Shown here piece after piece: positions 17,111 to 24,744 of a stretch of DNA of 41,429 bases. The notes under the pieces are model-generated. The model worked only from the letters and a program-made list of their open reading frames with translations. It did not search any database and had not been told where the DNA came from. Numbering within the stretch: the first letter of the stretch is position 1; each line of letters opens with the position of its first letter. This stretch comes from Alphaproteobacteria bacterium. GTDB taxonomy: Bacteria > Pseudomonadota > Alphaproteobacteria > Rs-D84. The position numbers and the translations under genes are program-made. The stretch lies in NCBI GenBank assembly GCA_017642625.1, contig JAGCOQ010000005.1, positions 1-41,429 on the forward strand. The letters run 5' to 3'.

Positions 17111-18185
17111 TTATTTCACCAATATATATTCCCATATCGTGTGCAATATCCAACAACGGATCATCCAACGAAACATAAGCATTTGATGTCTTTAAATCCG
17201 GTATATTTGGATCAACCACAGATTCGCCCGCGTTGGCAAAATCCGCCAAACTTACCGTTTTTATTGCACCGTTTTGCAATGCCGTCATAACATAGGTTTC
17301 ATTATTATCAATCGCGTTCAATGCAGCGTCCGCCATTGCAGTTGCCAACAACCGATCAGAAGCCGTTGTATCACCGGCACGCTGGGTATGTTCAGGAAAC
17401 GCGGTGCGGTTTGGAATACCCGCCGCGGTCAACCGACGTGCAATCATATCCGCCGGACGACCCGAATGCCCACGCAGTGTTATTCCTTCGGCAACAATAA
17501 TTACGCCGTAATCGGTTGGTGCGTTTTGAATATGCTTTACCAAAGAATCGACATTAAACTTGATTTCCGGAATAAGTATCGCGGCTGCGCCCGCTGCAAC
17601 ACCGGCATTCAACGCCAGTTGCCCACAATCGCGTCCCATTGATTGAACAACGAACCAACGGTGATGACTGCGCGCGGTAAGCATTAATTGATCGCAAAAA
17701 CGTGTTAATTGTTCCACCGCTGTATCAAACCCAATCGTCCGATCGGTCAGCGGAATATCCATATCAATAGTTTTTGGAATACAAACCAACTGGATATTGC
17801 GATAAATGTCGCGGTGTTCCCACGCCAGCGACAAACTGCCGTTGCCACCAATGGCAACCAACGCGTCCAGTTTTAATTCGCCCAATGATTTATAAATCTT
17901 TTGTTCAAACGCCTTTAATGAACCTTCGCGTGCCGCCGTTTCAAAGTTCAGTGCCCCCGCATGACCATTGTGCAGAAAACTGCCCGCAAGGCGCGCGTTT
18001 TCAATCGGCAACATGTCTTCGGTCAATTCGATTGCACTTACCGGCTTGGTGCACAGACCGTCTGTGCCATCAATAATGCCGAAAATCCGCCATCCGCGCA
18101 GGTGTGCGCCGCGCATTAAACGCTGGATTGCGGTGTTTAAACCACTGCAATCGCCCCCAGTTGTTAAGACCCCTATTCTTTTCAT
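17106..18185 (-). CDS. 6-phosphofructokinase, ATP- or PPi-dependent
   Basis: The enzyme phosphorylates fructose 6-phosphate to fructose 1,6-bisphosphate. The PFK-A fold is evident from LTTGGDCSGLNTAIQ at the N-terminus, GGNGSLS (113-119), PKTIDMDIPLTDRTIGFDTA (137-156) and VAEGITLRGHSG. By alignment from memory to E. coli PfkA, position 104 is Gly (ATP-type) and position 124 is Lys (PPi-type). The metal-binding Asp103 is replaced by Asn and the second residue of TIDND is Met. Catalytic Asp127 and Asp129 are kept. The phosphoryl donor therefore cannot be decided by eye. It is 359 aa. AGGA lies upstream of the ATG. Confidence 0.9.
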   Translation of the reverse strand: MKRIGVLTTGGDCSGLNTAIQRLMRGAHLRGWRIFGIIDGTDGLCTKPVSAIELTEDMLPIENARLAGSFLHNGHAGALNFETAAREGSLKAFEQKIYKSLGELKLDALVAIGGNGSLSLAWEHRDIYRNIQLVCIPKTIDMDIPLTDRTIGFDTAVEQLTRFCDQLMLTARSHHRWFVVQSMGRDCGQLALNAGVAAGAAAILIPEIKFNVDSLVKHIQNAPTDYGVIIVAEGITLRGHSGRPADMIARRLTAAGIPNRTAFPEHTQRAGDTTASDRLLATAMADAALNAIDNNETYVMTALQNGAIKTVSLADFANAGESVVDPNIPDLKTSNAYVSLDDPLLDIAHDMGIYIGEIK

Positions 18186-18225
18186 GATTTTTCCTGTTTT
18201 TCTGCCGTATTATACCACAAATATA

Positions 18226-18255
18226 TTGACAAAGAAACATTTTTTGTTGTATTTT
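18226..18255 (+). promoter_or_regulatory. Promoter for the LysM protein
   Basis: A perfect -35 TTGACA (18226-18231) is followed after 18 bp by TATTTT (18250-18255). The gene starts at 18286 with an AGGAGA ribosome-binding site. Confidence 0.55.
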
Positions 18256-18285
18256 GTCCAATGTATTTAGTACCAGGAGAAATTT

Positions 18286-19446
18286 ATGTCAAACAAGAAC
18301 ACTATTGGAAAAACGAAACGTTCTACCGACGATATGATTGATGATGCAATTGCACAGCAAAATGATTGGTTGGAAAATCGCCGTTCTTATGCGCGCCGCT
18401 TTTTAAAAACATTTAATATATTTGCGCGTCCCGCTGAAAAGAAACAGGTTAAAACAACGACCACAACACAAACAGTTGTCGTCAAAACAAAAGAAGAAAA
18501 GAAACAAGAAAAACCAGCGGGCACTTGGCGTTCATTTTGGTTCCCTATTCTGTGCGCGATAATTGTTATTTTGATTGCTATTTGGGTTATGTTTATTCGC
18601 ACCAGTCGCCCACAGCATGTCGTTATTGTTCCTGTGATTCCAGATTCATCAGTGGTGCGTGTTATGAGTGAAAAGGAAACACCTGCATTTGACATTGTTC
18701 GTATTCAACCAGATGGTAATGTTGTTATTGCGGGTCGTTGGGCACCAAATAAAACTATTTCTATTTTGATGAACGGTAAAATCGTTGCCAGTGAGCAAAC
18801 CAACAACGACGGTGAATTTGTGTATGCCCCAAAAAAAGCATTACCTGCGGGCAATTATACAATTTCTTTGATTGGTGCTGATTCTTCACTTAAGTCCGCG
18901 GAAAAAGTTTTTCTTTATGTGTCTGAACATGGATATGAAAACAGTGTATCATTATTAATGACGAAAAAAGGCAGCACATTATTGCAAGCCCCATCAACAA
19001 TTCGTGACGGTGATTTGGCTGTATCTAAAATAGATTATCTGGACAACGGCCGTATCGTTGTGACTGGGGACGCTATGCCACGTTTGCGTGTGTCGTTGTG
19101 GTTGAATAATACATACATGGGTTATGCACATGTTTCTGATTATCGCCATTTTGGATTGGGCGCTGATGTTGGTAAACTGGAACCTGGACAAGACTATGAA
19201 TTGTCTGTTCGTTTGCATGATGGCGACGGCACGACGGTTGCAACAATTAACCACCAATTTGTTATGCCTGAAATGACCGGTGATGACGATACTTTCTATA
19301 CAGTGCGTCGTGGTGATTGTTTGTGGATTATTGCGCGCAACTTTATGCGTCGTGGTGTTTTGTTCAGCATAATTGCCGACAGAAATCATATCAAGAATCC
19401 TGATTTAATTTTCCCAAAGCAAAGATTGCGTATTCCTGTGAAGTGA
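18286..19446 (+). CDS. LysM-domain membrane-anchored envelope protein
   Basis: This 386-aa protein probably binds peptidoglycan. The first 84 residues are charged and cytoplasmic. They include a Thr-rich stretch and a Lys/Glu-rich stretch. One membrane helix follows (about 85-106, with WFPILCAIIVILIAIWVMFI). The periplasmic part has beta-rich Ig-like regions (VVIAGRWAPNKTISILMNG; RIVVTGDAMPRLRVSLWLN). A C-terminal LysM domain begins YTVRRGDCLWIIARNFM and ends FPKQRLRIP. This architecture is familiar from alphaproteobacterial LysM proteins. AGGAGA precedes the ATG. The radical SAM gene begins 7 bp after the stop, so the two are likely co-transcribed, although no functional link is evident. Confidence 0.88.
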   Translation: MSNKNTIGKTKRSTDDMIDDAIAQQNDWLENRRSYARRFLKTFNIFARPAEKKQVKTTTTTQTVVVKTKEEKKQEKPAGTWRSFWFPILCAIIVILIAIWVMFIRTSRPQHVVIVPVIPDSSVVRVMSEKETPAFDIVRIQPDGNVVIAGRWAPNKTISILMNGKIVASEQTNNDGEFVYAPKKALPAGNYTISLIGADSSLKSAEKVFLYVSEHGYENSVSLLMTKKGSTLLQAPSTIRDGDLAVSKIDYLDNGRIVVTGDAMPRLRVSLWLNNTYMGYAHVSDYRHFGLGADVGKLEPGQDYELSVRLHDGDGTTVATINHQFVMPEMTGDDDTFYTVRRGDCLWIIARNFMRRGVLFSIIADRNHIKNPDLIFPKQRLRIPVK

Positions 19447-19453
19447 TTTTAAA

Positions 19454-20296
19454 ATGTCTGATAGTAGTAGTATGAAAACCTGTCTTGCGTTCAAGATAAC
19501 CAACTGGTGCAATTTGCGTTGCGCCCATTGTTGCGAAAAATCTGGACCGGAACACCAGCCCAATCTTATGGATTTGGACAAGATGGCAATGTATCTAGAA
19601 GAGTTTAACGCACTGCCAATTGAAAAATATGATATTGTGGCACTGACCGGTGGCGAAGTTATGGCGCCGTATTACTATTGTGATTACACATATATTCCAT
19701 TGAGTTTGCAGGTGGCATTTGACGAAAACATGACCCCTTGCTTGAAAACAAATGGAACATGGGGTAATGATGAAAACCTTATGAATCGTATATTGGCAAG
19801 TATTACAGATATTGCCGGTGAAAATGATAAAAAAGTGATGATGGATATATCGCTGGACAGTTTTCATAAAAACTTTGGTGCGGTTGCAAACATATATCGT
19901 ACATTATTGAATAATCCAACCTGTGCCAAACACATAGATGTTGTATTACAGGGAATCAAAAATAATTCTATGCACAACCTTTATGATTTGTATATGGCGT
20001 TGTCGAGCTATGGCATAATCAAAGGCGAAGATATTCTTGGACAGTTCATAACCGACGGCACCAATCGGTATCCGATTAATTATAATTTCAACCAAGCTAT
20101 TGCAAACATTGGACGTGCGCGGGCGAACAAGTTGGGAACATTTAACTTAACGGGTCAACCCGATATTTATGGCGATAGCATAATGATTGACCGCAATGAT
20201 CGTTTGCGTCTTAATCTTGTTAACTGTATGGCAATGGGAACAAAACCGCTGGGCGAGTGCCTGCAAATATTAAAAGAAAAATCTAAACAACGATAA
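19454..20296 (+). CDS. Radical SAM protein
   Basis: This 280-aa radical SAM enzyme has an unknown substrate. The 4Fe-4S motif CX3CX2C is present as WCNLRCAHC (C19, C23, C26), followed by a further Cys. The GGE motif reads VALTGGEV, and MMDISLDSFHK fits the family's later strand. There is no obvious Cys-rich SPASM domain; only two Cys lie near the C-terminus (VNCMAMG and GECLQ). No precursor peptide gene was found beside it. The start is weakly supported: a ribosome-binding site is not clear, and Met7 is an alternative. The gene follows the LysM gene by 7 bp and precedes an HNH gene by 23 bp. Confidence 0.85.
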   Translation: MSDSSSMKTCLAFKITNWCNLRCAHCCEKSGPEHQPNLMDLDKMAMYLEEFNALPIEKYDIVALTGGEVMAPYYYCDYTYIPLSLQVAFDENMTPCLKTNGTWGNDENLMNRILASITDIAGENDKKVMMDISLDSFHKNFGAVANIYRTLLNNPTCAKHIDVVLQGIKNNSMHNLYDLYMALSSYGIIKGEDILGQFITDGTNRYPINYNFNQAIANIGRARANKLGTFNLTGQPDIYGDSIMIDRNDRLRLNLVNCMAMGTKPLGECLQILKEKSKQR

Positions 20297-20319
20297 GATT
20301 GATTTTGTGGAGTATAAAA

Positions 20320-20814
20320 ATGGAAGCAAAAGGCATAAAAGAAATCGTTAAGTTTTTACAAAAGAATTACCGTGCTGAACTTAATTCACGACAATACGAA
20401 CAACTGCGCCTGTTGTTTCAAAGAAGAACATATTCCCCGCGGGCATTACGCACCCTGTTTACAATTTCTATCTCGTTGGATGTATATCCAGTATGTGAAT
20501 ATTGTCAGTGTCCGATTAACGACCCCAATCAGTTGTCAATCGACCATATTCAGCCGACATCAAAAGGTGGCGGGAACAATGTGGAAAACTTGCAACCTAT
20601 GCACTGTGTATGCAATTCACGAAAAGGTAATCAAATAGAAGAATTGGTGGTAAGTGGCCCAACACCACCCAACAAAAGACGCAGCAAAAGACGTTTCCAC
20701 CGCACAGAAAGGGTTTCGGGTCATGATGTAGAAGAACTGCTTCATAAATGCGAAGAAGTTGATGCGGCATGCCACCATAAATGCGACCCATCTAATCATG
20801 GCAGACACCGATAG
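20320..20814 (+). CDS. HNH endonuclease domain protein
   Basis: This is a 164-aa protein with a C-terminal-half HNH nuclease. CEYC (C59, C62) supplies two zinc ligands. The catalytic core reads LSIDHIQPTSKGGG (D75, H76), then NVENLQPMHCVCNSRKGN, with N90 and the second zinc pair (H95 or C96, and C98). The N-terminal helical part (about 1-50) may bind DNA or a partner. The tail is strongly basic (KRRSKRRFHR) with extra Cys/His. The start at 20320 is chosen for GTGGAG 8 nt upstream; frames from 20299 lack one. It could be a defence or homing-type nuclease, or a DNA-repair factor. It sits directly before tRNA-Gly. Confidence 0.85.
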   Translation: MEAKGIKEIVKFLQKNYRAELNSRQYEQLRLLFQRRTYSPRALRTLFTISISLDVYPVCEYCQCPINDPNQLSIDHIQPTSKGGGNNVENLQPMHCVCNSRKGNQIEELVVSGPTPPNKRRSKRRFHRTERVSGHDVEELLHKCEEVDAACHHKCDPSNHGRHR

Positions 20815-20828
20815 TATTATCTTTGCAC

Positions 20829-20857
20829 TGGACATTTCAAGGTGCCTGATATAAAAT
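20829..20857 (+). promoter_or_regulatory. tRNA-Gly promoter
   Basis: TGGACA (20829-20834), 17 bp, TAAAAT (20852-20857), starting 15 bp after the HNH stop. Transcription would begin a few bases before the tRNA 5' end. Confidence 0.55.
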
Positions 20858-20868
20858 CGGAAAGTTCC

Positions 20869-20942
20869 GCGGGCGTGGTATAATGGTAGCACGTCAGCTT
20901 CCCAAGCTGAAGACGAGGGTTCGATTCCCTTCGCCCGCACCA
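20869..20942 (+). tRNA. tRNA-Gly (anticodon CCC)
   Basis: A full cloverleaf is visible. The acceptor GCGGGCG (20869-20875) pairs with CGCCCGC (20932-20938). The D-arm contains AATGGTAGC, and the anticodon stem TCAGC/GCTGA encloses loop TTCCCAA (anticodon CCC, reading GGG). The T-loop is TTCGATT. The 3' CCA is encoded. The discriminator base 73 is A, whereas bacterial tRNA-Gly usually has U73. Its last 20 bases recur downstream at 21022-21041 with one mismatch. Confidence 0.95.
20923..20942 (+). repeat. Direct repeat copy 1: tRNA-Gly 3' end
   Basis: GATTCCCTTCGCCCGCACCA, the last 20 bases of the tRNA, forms a direct repeat with 21022-21041 (19 of 20 identical). The layout is like the att sites left by integration at a tRNA 3' end. 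Confidence 0.85.
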
Positions 20943-21024
20943 TCCGTCTTTGCAGTTGCAAAGCCGCGATTAGAAAGTTTAATACGAGTAAAGGATTTTA
21001 TCGCGGCACATTTATGTGACGGAT
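20942..21024 (+). repeat. Nested inverted-repeat element between tRNA end copies
   Basis: An outer stem ATCCGTC (20942-20948) / GACGGAT (21018-21024) encloses two hairpins. The first is CTTTGC-AGTT-GCAAAG (20948-20963). The second has an 8-bp stem GCCGCGAT (20963-20970) / ATCGCGGC (21000-21007). A shorter ACA/TGT hairpin lies at 21008-21017. The RNA or single-stranded DNA could fold as a multi-branched structure. No open reading frame lies inside. Nature unknown: mobile-element scar, processed RNA tail or small structured RNA. Confidence 0.55.
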
Positions 21025-21041
21025 TCCTTTCGCCCGCACCA
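21022..21041 (+). repeat. Direct repeat copy 2 of tRNA-Gly 3' end
   Basis: GATTCCTTTCGCCCGCACCA differs from the tRNA end at one position. No matching tRNA 5' part precedes it, so it is not a second tRNA gene. A terminator follows within 10 bp. Confidence 0.85.
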
Positions 21042-21048
21042 GATAATA

Positions 21049-21077
21049 AAATCGGTCTTTGGACCGATTTGTTTTTG
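21049..21077 (+). terminator. Terminator after the tRNA-Gly region
   Basis: The stem AATCGGTC (21050-21057) / GACCGATT (21062-21069) has loop TTTG, followed by TGTTTTTG. It lies directly after the second copy of the tRNA 3' end. Confidence 0.85.
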
Positions 21078-21146
21078 CCCGATATATCTGTCTAAAATTG
21101 ACCTTTGGGCTTTTTTATGATACAATTTTTCGGAAAGGAATTATCA

Positions 21147-24100
21147 GTGCCAGCGATAGATACGGATAAAGTTTACAAAGATTTGGTTCAACAAAACGGC
21201 CGTGCCGTTGCCGAACTTGCGCGCACTGAACTTTTGTTAGATATTCCCAATATATGCAAGATTTTAAAAGATGCAGGCAGTGATGTAAACGCGGTAAAAC
21301 AGTTAATTCCTGCTATTCGTCAAAACCAAATAAAAAAACAAAATGGCGAAGCGGTTTCACATGTTATTCGTGATGCTATTTTGTTGGACATCCCGAATAT
21401 AATTCACATTTTGCAGTATGCCGGTCGCGACCCAGTGGAAGTGCGCAATTTGGTCCCTATTATTCGCGAAATCTATAAACAAACAAAACCAAGTGCTTTT
21501 CAGTCCAATGAATCCCCATTGGAATTATTAAGAAAAGCTGGATACGACGCGTGGGTCGTGACGAACGAAGAAGAAAAAAATAGAATAGCCAAATACTATC
21601 GCGAAAATGAAAGAATCTGCACGCTAAATGATCCACATCGTCACGAAAACTACTTTATGATTCATGCGGTTAAATTCAATGCAGATGATATAAAACCATC
21701 TGATACACCACAACGCGAAGATGAATACGGAACGTCGGTTATATCCATTCAAATTGCAAAACCAAAAGGCGGTTTTATATCTATCAAGAATCGTTACAAC
21801 CACACAGTTCCCAGCCCAGACAGCACTTTTAACAATGATCCCGACAGAATATACCCTGGTTTATCGGATTCGCTAAAAAGGTTTTTCCACGTTGATTTTA
21901 ACACCACAGGTGCACAAATCCCAAATAACTTTATAATCGTGCACGATCAATTGGTGCGTTATGATTACGAAATAAACAATGTATATTTTGGTCCCGACTA
22001 TTATGTCGAAGGCAGTACAATTACAAAATTAAACAACGACAATCAGTTGTTATTCTTTCAGGGTTTCGTGTTAACAATCGCCAAGGGTAATAACACCGTA
22101 AAATCTGTTGCTGGGGAAAATAAATACTTCTGCAAAGCATTAAGCGATTTCTTGCGCGATAAGAAAGTCAGTATGACCACGTCCAAGGACGGAACAAAAA
22201 CTAAAACAATTGCCGTAAATGGCCGACGTTTTATGGATATAAAGGATGGCAGAATAACCTTTATAGACGCGTCAGAGTTTAAAATAAAAACCGCCGAGAA
22301 AGATGAAAACGGCAACCCTGTTTACAAGTCAAGTGCCATACAATCAGTGATATTTAATTCCGCCGGCACCGAGTTGGTTGGTGATTTGGATTTCAGTGGT
22401 GTAAATTCGCTTACATTGAGCCATTGCAACCTAAAGAATGTATCCAGTATAAAATTAAATCCACAAGCAAATCAGATTTATATCCATGATAACGAACGTG
22501 CGAAATTATCTGGTGATTTGGATTTTAGTGGTGTAAAACATCTGCAATTGAACAATGTCGATTTAACAGATGTTAAAAGTATAAAATTAAACCCAAGTGT
22601 AGTTGTGATAAGACTTGCAAAAACACAAATAAAATTGCATGGCATTTTAGATTTTAGTAATGCGGTAGTCGTGGAATTGGGCGATACGGATTTAACCAAT
22701 GTCACCAGTATAAAACTTAATCCGGAATTAGACTCACTCATTATTAATAATGTTAAATTAGCCGGTAATTTAAGTTTTAGTAAAGCGACCAAGGTAGAAA
22801 TTGGAAACGCCGATTTAAGTAATGTCAAAAGCGCAAAGTTTAATGGGAACGTAAAACTTAAAAACACAAAACTTGCCGGCGATTTAGATTTTAGCACAGT
22901 TTCCAATTTAGACATAGATGATTGCGATTTATCCAATGTCACCAGCATAAAGTTAAACCCACACGCGCAACGCATTCATATAAGCAATTCCCCGTTCAAA
23001 TTGGTGGGTGATGTTGACTTTAGCCATGTTAACTTTGTGGAGTTAGACAACGGTAATTTGTCCGAAGCACATGTGAAATTCGGTCGTGCTATAAATGCCA
23101 CCACAGTAAAATTAACCGATTGTAAATTGGGTGGTGATATAGAATTCGTTGGGAAATCTTTAAACATAAAACATTGTGATGCAACAAACGTCACCAGTTT
23201 AAATCTTCATCCATATACCGAAGAAATAAATTTAACCGATAATACAGGTTTGAAATTGTCGGGCGATTTGGATTTTTGTGGGGTTAAACATTTGGATTTG
23301 GGAAATACAGATTTAACCAATGTGACACGCATACACTTTCCCGACGGCTACGATTACGCTAACAGACGCCATGCAACTTATGTTGGTGTCCATGGTATAA
23401 AACCCCCGTCGTGTGGGTTGAATTTAGAGCATGTTGATTATATAGAATTGTCAGATACTGATTTAACCCAATCCGAATACGTGTTTTTAAACGACATAGC
23501 AACAAGCGTAAAACTCAAAAATGTTAAATTGCGCAACTGGTGTTATTTATGGAATGTTTCGAAATTGGAAATATATAATTGTGAAATAGACGGCATATCC
23601 CCGTACCCCGAAGCGGAATATATACATATAGAGGGCACATCGTTAAAATTTCCTAACAAAGTGAATTTAAGTAAAGTAAAAGACTTGGAATTATACGATT
23701 GTGATTTGTCAGATGCAGAAAGTGTAAGTTTAAATCCCAATGGTTCAACAATAATACTTGATGGCTGCAAATTAAAGGGGCCAATAGATCTGGGTTCTGT
23801 GTCGTGTACTAGTTTAACTAATGCGGATTTAAATAAAGTCCCCAGTATAAAACTACCCTATTCTCCGGTGATTAGTGGGGTTAAGTCGGAAAACCCGCTA
23901 GAACTTGATTTTACACGAACGGCGGGCTCGTTGAATGATATGGATTTAACAGGATTAAAAAATGTAAAGTTAAAAACGCAAAACCACCGATTGTTACGGT
24001 GTAAAAACGATAAATTTGCAGGCACTTGGTATTTTGATAATTTGGAATCGTTAGAAATGGAGAAATGTGTCGCCCCGAACATGAAATTCCATCCAAACAT

Positions 24101-24572
24101 TACACACGTGGAAATAACAGAAAGTGCCTTGTGTGGCGATTTGGATTTAAGCATGGTAAAAGCGGAAACAATTCTACGCGAATGCGATTTGACCAATGTC
24201 AAAAGTTTTAAATTCAATCCAAACCCAACCGAACGTTGGGGCGTATATCTTTGGAAGTCTATATTTGCGGGCGATTTGGATTTTATGGACGGGCCAGAGT
24301 TTATCGCACTTATGGATACCGATTTTACCAAGGTAAAAAGTATAAAGTTAAGCAACAAACAGTATAAAAATATCAAGAATCAAGATGTCGTTATGAACGG
24401 CAAAAAGATGCTGTTCAAAGACTTGGCAAAACATGGCATTGAAATAATAAGGCCAAATATCTTCAGAACGGCAAAACAGAAGATAGACGACCTTAAATTA
24501 CGCGTTGCGCAGCGCAAGGTTCAAGATTCGACCCAAGCACAACAAAACTCATCTTCGGGTCAATCGCATTGA
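21147..24572 (+). CDS. Giant repeat protein with solenoid-like C-terminal array
   Basis: The gene encodes a 1141-aa protein of unknown function, with no signal peptide. Residues 15-59 and 64-108 are a gapless 45-residue helical duplication (23 of 45 identical; shared core LLDIPNI and AG-D). A globular domain spans about 125-330 and contains YGTSVISIQIAK and GGFISIKNRYNHT. From about residue 412 to 1070 there is a long array with a period near 42 residues. Its consensus has GDLDFSGV, a DL(T/S)NV step and SIKLNP, which suggests a beta-solenoid. The C-terminal 70 residues are helical and basic. The GTG start at 21147 is chosen for GGAAAGGA (21132-21139). The ATG at 21117 lacks a ribosome-binding site. 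Confidence 0.75.
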   Translation: MPAIDTDKVYKDLVQQNGRAVAELARTELLLDIPNICKILKDAGSDVNAVKQLIPAIRQNQIKKQNGEAVSHVIRDAILLDIPNIIHILQYAGRDPVEVRNLVPIIREIYKQTKPSAFQSNESPLELLRKAGYDAWVVTNEEEKNRIAKYYRENERICTLNDPHRHENYFMIHAVKFNADDIKPSDTPQREDEYGTSVISIQIAKPKGGFISIKNRYNHTVPSPDSTFNNDPDRIYPGLSDSLKRFFHVDFNTTGAQIPNNFIIVHDQLVRYDYEINNVYFGPDYYVEGSTITKLNNDNQLLFFQGFVLTIAKGNNTVKSVAGENKYFCKALSDFLRDKKVSMTTSKDGTKTKTIAVNGRRFMDIKDGRITFIDASEFKIKTAEKDENGNPVYKSSAIQSVIFNSAGTELVGDLDFSGVNSLTLSHCNLKNVSSIKLNPQANQIYIHDNERAKLSGDLDFSGVKHLQLNNVDLTDVKSIKLNPSVVVIRLAKTQIKLHGILDFSNAVVVELGDTDLTNVTSIKLNPELDSLIINNVKLAGNLSFSKATKVEIGNADLSNVKSAKFNGNVKLKNTKLAGDLDFSTVSNLDIDDCDLSNVTSIKLNPHAQRIHISNSPFKLVGDVDFSHVNFVELDNGNLSEAHVKFGRAINATTVKLTDCKLGGDIEFVGKSLNIKHCDATNVTSLNLHPYTEEINLTDNTGLKLSGDLDFCGVKHLDLGNTDLTNVTRIHFPDGYDYANRRHATYVGVHGIKPPSCGLNLEHVDYIELSDTDLTQSEYVFLNDIATSVKLKNVKLRNWCYLWNVSKLEIYNCEIDGISPYPEAEYIHIEGTSLKFPNKVNLSKVKDLELYDCDLSDAESVSLNPNGSTIILDGCKLKGPIDLGSVSCTSLTNADLNKVPSIKLPYSPVISGVKSENPLELDFTRTAGSLNDMDLTGLKNVKLKTQNHRLLRCKNDKFAGTWYFDNLESLEMEKCVAPNMKFHPNITHVEITESALCGDLDLSMVKAETILRECDLTNVKSFKFNPNPTERWGVYLWKSIFAGDLDFMDGPEFIALMDTDFTKVKSIKLSNKQYKNIKNQDVVMNGKKMLFKDLAKHGIEIIRPNIFRTAKQKIDDLKLRVAQRKVQDSTQAQQNSSSGQSH
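22380..24350 (+). repeat. Coding array of about 42-residue repeats
   Basis: At least a dozen degenerate units are visible, each combining GDLDFSxV, a hydrophobic strand, D(L)(T/S)NV, and SIKLNP followed by a second strand. Early units are 38-44 residues and easily aligned; later units drift and lose the SIKLNP half. Divergence suggests old duplications rather than recent slippage. Confidence 0.8.
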
Positions 24573-24578
24573 TTTTAT

Positions 24579-24607
24579 TTGACTTTTAGTATTTTTTGGT
24601 AAATAAT
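24579..24607 (+). promoter_or_regulatory. Promoter of the rpsP-rplS operon
   Basis: TTGACT (24579-24584), 17 bp, AATAAT (24602-24607), then TGCCC. It shares GTAAATAAT and the GC-rich start region with the rplY promoter. Confidence 0.6.
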
Positions 24608-24649
24608 TGCCCTGCAAATCCCAAAGATTGCCATTTTGAATCACCCAGT

Positions 24650-24709
24650 ACGCAGTATGCGTGTGGAACATCATCCGGCGAGTTTCGCCCTTGATGGCGG
24701 TTTTCTTTT
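24650..24709 (+). promoter_or_regulatory. Structured rpsP leader, possible attenuator
   Basis: The leader of about 130 nt has a hairpin ACGCA-GTA-TGCGT (24650-24662), then two mutually exclusive hairpins. The first is GGCGA-GTT-TCGCC (24677-24689). The second is CGCC (24686-24689) with GGCG (24696-24699), followed by GTTTTCTTTT, a weak terminator shape. The shared CGCC could switch between them. The stems are short, so this is tentative. Confidence 0.35.
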
Positions 24710-24744
24710 GGATAAAACAGTTTAAAACCTAAGGAGTAAAAAAT

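Noticed and set aside
20942..21024. A cloverleaf tRNA-like RNA in the insert
   Set aside because: The outer 7-bp stem looks like an acceptor, but there is no T-arm next to it and no anticodon arm, and the 3' end is not CCA.
21022..21041. Second tRNA gene at the duplicated CCA end
   Set aside because: Only the 3' 20 bases are present; no acceptor 5' strand, D-arm or anticodon arm precedes them.
22380..24350. CRISPR array
   Set aside because: Repeats are coding, degenerate and in frame within one protein; there are no identical short repeats with unique spacers anywhere in the window.
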